Assembly (NCBI GenBank): GCA_949752745.1
Contig: OX457028.1
Location: forward strand, 7,396,922-7,460,921
Reading direction: 5' to 3'
DNA from: Protula sp. h YS-2021
Lineage: Eukaryota > Annelida > Polychaeta > Sabellida > Serpulidae
Length of the DNA stretch: 64,000 bases
Part shown: positions 58,999-64,000 of the stretch, piece by piece
Position numbering within the stretch: position 1 is the stretch's first letter
Layout of the letters: each line of letters starts with the position of its first letter
Position numbers and translations under genes: made by a program
Notes under the pieces: model-generated
The model's database searches: none
Seen by the model: the letters and a program-made list of their open reading frames with translations, nothing else
Told to the model about the DNA's origin: nothing

Positions 58999-60960
58999 GG
59001 AAGTATAATAATACAAAGCTGTATTAAAATTGGTGGCAATTAGGAGAGTTGTTCTAATGGTCTAATAGCTTGGTCTAATGGTCTAATAGTTTTCGGTAGA
59101 AGGTGTATTTTCAGGCGAAGGCCTTCGATCCAGAAACAGGTCTTATGCCCGGATGTTCACAAGTAATGGATAAGCGGATTTAAAAATGACAGTGGGATTT
59201 AAGGACAATGGAAACACTCGTGCAAACAAAGTCTGTTTATTTCGTATGCGAATAGTTGTTGGCTTCGAGTCAGAGGACTTCACTCACATGAACAATTTAC
59301 TCGCCCGGGAGTGTTATATGTGAGTGATACGCAGACCAAAAATGTACTGAATGGCAAAGCGTTTTCACACGACCGTTTCGAACCCCGGCGCACGTGTGGC
59401 ATTGGCAGCGAGTTGCGGGCATCGTTATTCATTGCGGCGTTTTCTCGTCACCCGGAATAAGGCACAGGGCCATAGTAGACGCTGAAACGATTTGTGGCGG
59501 ACCATTTTGTGTCTATTTGAAGTGACTGAGTTCAGGATTTCGACATCCTTTCCTGCTGCTGTTTATTTCTCAGTGCGAGTTCTCGTTGATTTTCCTAAAA
59601 GCAGTGGCGGGTGGTAAGTGTGACATTTCACTTAAAGGTTAGCCTTAAGAACACACATTTGCGTGCAGTTTGGAACTCGCACGCGACGCATGTTTTGGTT
59701 TCAAGCTTCGACTATGGATTCGAAGCTGGGTGTAATTGATGCGACATTTTGGAACACCCATCGACTGAGCTTGCTCAAACACGCAATGTTGGAGAAAGGC
59801 ATTGCTTTGTCAAAATGTCACCAAATTTGGCCGTGACATTTGGGATAACCGTGCAGCGAGTTTTAACACCCTTTGCGTGAACCAAAACAAAACTCTGTGC
59901 AATTCACGCAACGACGTGTCGGGAAGGGTTTCCTGTAAGGAATATAGGCTAGAACGAAGAGTGTCAAGAGATAGTCTATTCTCGCGTTCCATAATTTTCT
60001 TCGTTGAAAATATAAATTGAAATAAAAAAGAAAGAACTTCATCTTGTTTTGACTAATTGGAATGGAATGATGAACGTTATGCGATCATCAATCTTTACAC
60101 CTGCAGAGGTACTGATTTGTATCAATAAACTTAAGAGGGAAGTAGCGATTTTGCGGCGATTTTTCTTAATGTAAGAAGAAGGAACATTGTTACAGAAGTG
60201 GCACACATTTTTGCACAGTTGAAGAGCGCTATTGAACCGGGATAAGTCGAAATCGTAGGGCTTTTCTCTAAAGAATATTTTAGCACTGTCATTTTGTTCG
60301 ATTTTTTTTCTTGAGCGTGCACTGATCAAGGGAATGATTACACCCTTAGAATCTGAACAGCACTGTAGAAAAACACATATCACATTGGATTAGAAATGAT
60401 GCCGGTAAGTTACGTAGAATAAAAACTTAAAATAAAATGAAGAAAAAAGGATTACATAAAGTTTAAACAAATCGAGAGTTAGATTCGCCAAAGTTTTGCC
60501 AAATTTGGGTGCTGTTAGCAAGCTCTCGAGATTTTCTGGTTGAGTAAATGGAAATGCTATTAAAATGTTTCAGGATGTTATAATAGATTTTATAATAGAT
60601 TTTGTTGTGGTAGTTTCTGATCACTTGAAGAATTATTTAAAACAAAATTCCAAAATTAAACGAGACTTACTTGGAAGTTGAAGTTTGATTGGAATTCTAC
60701 CTCCCATCAGTCACTGTCACTCGGAAGCACATGAGAGGCGCGTTTATCCAGACGACTAATCACTTAGCGTTTGGTCCTTTAACTGGCAACACGCTTGAGC
60801 AAAATATTTACATGTTGTGTGTGCATAACGTGGGTTTTTCAGTTTGCACTTGTTTTGTTCGCAAGGATATAAGCAAACTAAGATTTTCAACCTTCTAAAC
60901 TTCATTTATATTATCTTTCAAATTCAATTGCCTGTCATTTTGTGCTGCTTAACGCCTCAC

Positions 60961-60994
<34 letters not shown>

Positions 60995-60998
<4 letters not shown>

Positions 60999-61640
60999 AT
61001 AAAGATAGCGATAACAATAGCGATAACACCACTATACAAGGTACAAATGGACACGAAGAAACTAGTGGCAAACCTGCAGATCTCGGGGCCATGTTTACGG
61101 CTTTCAAGTCAACGCTGGATTCTATAAATCGGAAACTTGATTGCAAAAGAAGCCACGATATGAGCGACAGTGAGGAGGAGGATCCACCGAAAAGGCGTCG
61201 CGCTAGGTGTGACGCTAGCGTCGGGGACAGTGATATTGAGGACCTATTGGGTTCATCGAAGAAAAAAGTCTCTGACGCAGAGCAATCCGATCGACCCGAT
61301 CACGATGCAATTCTACTCGATATCGAGCAAGAATTGTCGGAGGGGCAATCCCCAGGCCCACCGATAAAAATCGCGACTCGCGAACATTATCAACAAGCGT
61401 TTTTCGACCCTGCTACCAACTGACAAGGTCAAAGACAAGGAAGCGAAGTACGAAAGACCCGAGAACTGTGAGAAACTGGTGGTTCCTTCTCACACACAAA
61501 ATTATACTTAAATAATGCCTTCTGTGCTTCACGAAAAATTCGCGAGGGCTCTGTATGTTACAGACATGACATATCACCCTTCCACCCCTCTCCTGCTCCT
61601 ACTTCTACTCCACCTGCTCCTTCTCCTCCTCCTCATAATA
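60995..61640 (+). pseudogene. Gag-like fragment of a DIRS-type retroelement
   Basis: A 142-codon frame preceded by a run of about 34 A. It has MFTAFKSTLDSINRKLD, an acidic/basic region (SDSEEEDPPKRRRARCD) and LLDIEQELSEGQSPGPPI, followed after a frameshift at about 61421 by LTDKVKDKEAKYERPENCEK and LVVPSHT. That order (small coil, DIEQEL..GPPI, KYxRPxNCExLxVP) is what I recall for gag-like proteins of DIRS/tyrosine-recombinase retroelements in marine invertebrates. The rest of the element is not seen. A host-gene origin cannot be excluded. Confidence 0.45.
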
Positions 61641-62743
61641 ACCACAAGGGCGGAGCACCGAAAGCAGCCGTGGGCTCATAGGCTTAGTGTTACGGCACGC
61701 CTCTGATGGATTCCTGGAGGAGACGGGGGGGGGGGGGGGAGGGGTGGGGAGGTGGTCTGGCACAGACTTGATTCCATCCTTGCGCGGATCTTCCCTGGGC
61801 TAATGTTTCAGCTTCACAACATCTCGTTTCATAATAACAACGTAATGTTTCATCTTTACAACATCCCGCGTTTATATCTCACTTGACTGGTAAATGTTTT
61901 GCGACATGTACCGATCCCACTTCTGCCAGTGACGCGGTGTTGTGCCAGTTTCCTTTGATTTTGAACTTTTAAATAATGACTTTGCGTGTCGGTAAATGGA
62001 AAAAAAAAATGATGGAGTATCTTGCAGAAACAACCCCCCCCCCCCCCCCACCACCGCGAATGGTTTATGCGCTTTTGAAAGGCTTCAGCTACAGAAACAT
62101 TGCTGAAGTGATACAACATGTTTATTTTGAAGACTTTGTGTTGGGGAGGGGGGGGGTGGGGGAGGGGGGGGCGGCAGGGGGATATTATGAGTGGATCCAG
62201 GTGGATGGGGTGCAGGGGGTACCTCCGGAACAGCTGCCGCTTGGACACATTCCGGATAATTCTCGCCCCAAAAAGCTGAAGTTTAACACGGATCATGTCT
62301 TAAAACATAGATTTCACAGATATTCACTTCACAGGCATCCCCGTCTATTCCGGATCACAATACATCACATGTGCTCCACTGCGTTTTACTTTATTGCATT
62401 TCACTTCATTCGTAGTTGCACTATATTGCATAGGCTACTCCATCACCGGAACCTCAATTTGCTCACTTTTAGAAGCTAATCCACCACAGGAATTCGATTT
62501 GCAATTTTTATAAAAGACTAATCCATCACACGAATCGTCGCATCTGGACTTCACATGAAAAATAAATGCTATTTTTTTAAAATGTGATTATCCATAAAAA
62601 GAACCTTATTTACGTGTTATTTTTGAACGAAGCAACGTAATTATATCTTTATACGAGATACAAAACATAACATAACATTTTGTACATCATGCGTTATTTC
62701 TCTGAAAAACAATAATTAATTTAAAATGGACGGCAGTCATCCG

Positions 62744-63955
62744 CTGTCGAGGCGGCAGTTGTCCGAGCAATACTTGTCCCGGCGGCAGCTGTCCGAGCCA
62801 TACTTGTCCCGGCGGCACTTGTCCGAGCCATACTTGTCCCGGCGGCACTTGTCCGAGCCATACTTGTCCCGGCGGAGTTGTCCGAGCCATACCTGTCCCG
62901 GCGGCAGATGTCCGAGCCATACTTGTCCCGGCGGCAGTTGCCCGAGCCATACCTGTCCCGGCGGCAGATGTCCGAGCCATACTTGTCCCGACGGCAGTTG
63001 TCCGAGCGGTACTTGTCCCGACGGCAGTTGTTCGAGCCATACCTGTCCCGGCGGCAGATGTCCCAGCGGTGCTGTCCCAGCGGCAGTTGTCCGAGCCATA
63101 CTTGTCACGGCGGCAGTTGTCCGAGCCATACTTGTCCCGGCGGCGTTGTCCGAGCGGTACTTGTCCCGGCGGCAGCTGTCCGAGCCATACTTGTCCCGGC
63201 GGCAGTTGTCCCAGCGGTACTTGTCCCAGCGGTACTTGTCCCGGCGGCAGTTGTCCGAGCGGTACCTATCCCGGGGGCAGTTGTCCGACGCTACTTGTCC
63301 CGACGGCAGTTGTCCGAGCGGTACTTGTCCCGACGGCAGCTGTCCGAGCCATACTTGTTTCGACGGCAGTTTTCCGAGCGGTACTTGTCCAGGCGGCAGC
63401 TGTCCGAGCCATACTTGTCCCAACGGCAGTTTTCCGAGCGGTACTTGTCCAGGCGGCAGCTGTCCGAGCCATACTTGTTTCGACGGCAGTTTTCCGAGCG
63501 GTACTTGTCCAGGCGGCAGCTGTCCGAGCCATACTTTTCCCGGCGACAGTTGTCCGAGCGGTACTTGTCCCGGCGGCAGTTGTCCCAGCGGTACTTGTCC
63601 CGGCGGCAGTTGTCCGAGCCATACTTGTCCCGGCGGCAGTTGTCTGACCATACTTGTCCCGGCGGCAGTTGTCCGAGCAGTACTTGTCCCGGCGGCAGTT
63701 GTCCCAGCGGTACTTGTCCCGGCGGCAGTTGTCCGAGCCGTACTTGTCCCCGCGGCAGTTGTCCGAGCGGTACTTTTCCCAGCGGCAGTTGTCTGAGCCA
63801 TACTTGTCCCGGCGGCACTTGTCCGACCATACTTGTCCCGGCGGCAGATGTCCGAGCCATATTTGTCCCGGCGGCACTTGTCCGAGCCATACTTGTCCCG
63901 GTGGAGTTGTCCGAGTCGTACTTGTTCCAGCGGCAGTTGTCCGAGCTAGTAATGT
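62744..63955. repeat. GC-rich 30-bp satellite
   Basis: About 40 units of CGGCGGCAGTTGTCCGAGCC plus ATACTTGTCC, with GCGGT for GCCAT and CAGATG/CACTTG variants. Because 30 is divisible by three, long frames stay open in several registers on both strands (up to 359 codons, CPGGSCPSHT-type decapeptides). The absence of a start context, splice sites or any known family speaks against coding. Confidence 0.95.
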
Positions 63956-64000
63956 GACCCGTCACTGATGGGTCCGGTTCGGTTTCGGTTTTTAAAGAAA

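Larger units (their letters stand above)
48808..64000 (+). other. Probable first intron of the PKA RI gene (runs past the window)
   Basis: No further RI exon is recognised in about 15 kb. The interval contains repeats and transposon remnants listed separately. Stretches in which I saw nothing are 51880-52290, 52490-53330, 54760-56100, 56380-58960, 59000-60950 and 61750-62740, apart from poly-C/G runs (54447-54464, 54997-55012, 61729-61740, 62035-62049) and a T-run (57937-57950). Confidence 0.5.

Noticed and set aside
60039..60383. 114-codon minus frame
   Set aside because: No recognisable domain or neighbouring splice structure.
61976..62479. 167-codon plus frame with a Pro run and a Gly-rich stretch
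   Set aside because: Spans poly-C and poly-G tracts; composition artefact.
62687..63968. Long frames on both strands in the 30-bp satellite
   Set aside because: A repeat length divisible by three keeps frames open automatically.

Overview
The window is animal nuclear DNA: widely spaced multi-exon genes with GT-AG introns, AT-rich spacers, many minisatellites, non-LTR retrotransposons, tRNA-derived SINEs and MITE-like elements. The cell-cycle/neuronal kinase, the cilia-assembly factor and the transposon mix suggest a marine lophotrochozoan, most likely a mollusc. That placement is inference; no species marker is visible.

Three host genes can be read. (1) CDK5 lies on + from 16398 to 28880: ten coding exons that join in frame into a complete 296-residue kinase. 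(2) DNAAF2/kintoun, the axonemal dynein preassembly factor, lies on - from 44125 to 38735: three coding exons, 972 residues, convergent with CDK5. (3) The first coding exon of a type I regulatory subunit of cAMP-dependent protein kinase lies on + at 48655-48807. Its remaining exons are not visible, so 48808-64000 is probably a large first intron.

Layout. 1-16362 is intergenic and transposon-rich: a tRNA-SINE, foldback elements, a cluster of 40-bp dyad hairpins, a decayed multi-exon FAR1/SWIM-type MULE transposase (-), an RNase-H-bearing LINE carrying a nested SINE, and TIR elements. 16363-29378 is CDK5. 29379-35780 is about 6.4 kb of three successive minisatellite families, starting 17 bases past the CDK5 polyadenylation signal. 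35780-38734 is a repeat-poor convergent spacer. 38735-44125 is DNAAF2. 44126-48654 is the divergent spacer towards the PKA subunit, with LINE debris. The rest holds dispersed-repeat copies, a 34-bp minisatellite, a DIRS-like gag fragment and a GC-rich 30-bp satellite.

The most unusual feature is a relation between tandem arrays and 3' splice sites. Three arrays (CDK5 exon 4, CDK5 exon 9, DNAAF2 exon 2) have repeat units that span the intron-exon boundary: the end of the intron, the AG acceptor and the first 10-21 exon bases are amplified together, leaving 8-11 decoy acceptors in front of the real one. Four more CDK5 introns (1, 5, 6, 7) carry a different minisatellite ending within about 40 bases of, or running into, the acceptor. 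In CDK5 intron 3 a CR1/L2-like LINE (itself containing another LINE) later inserted into the array and separated nine decoys from the real exon.
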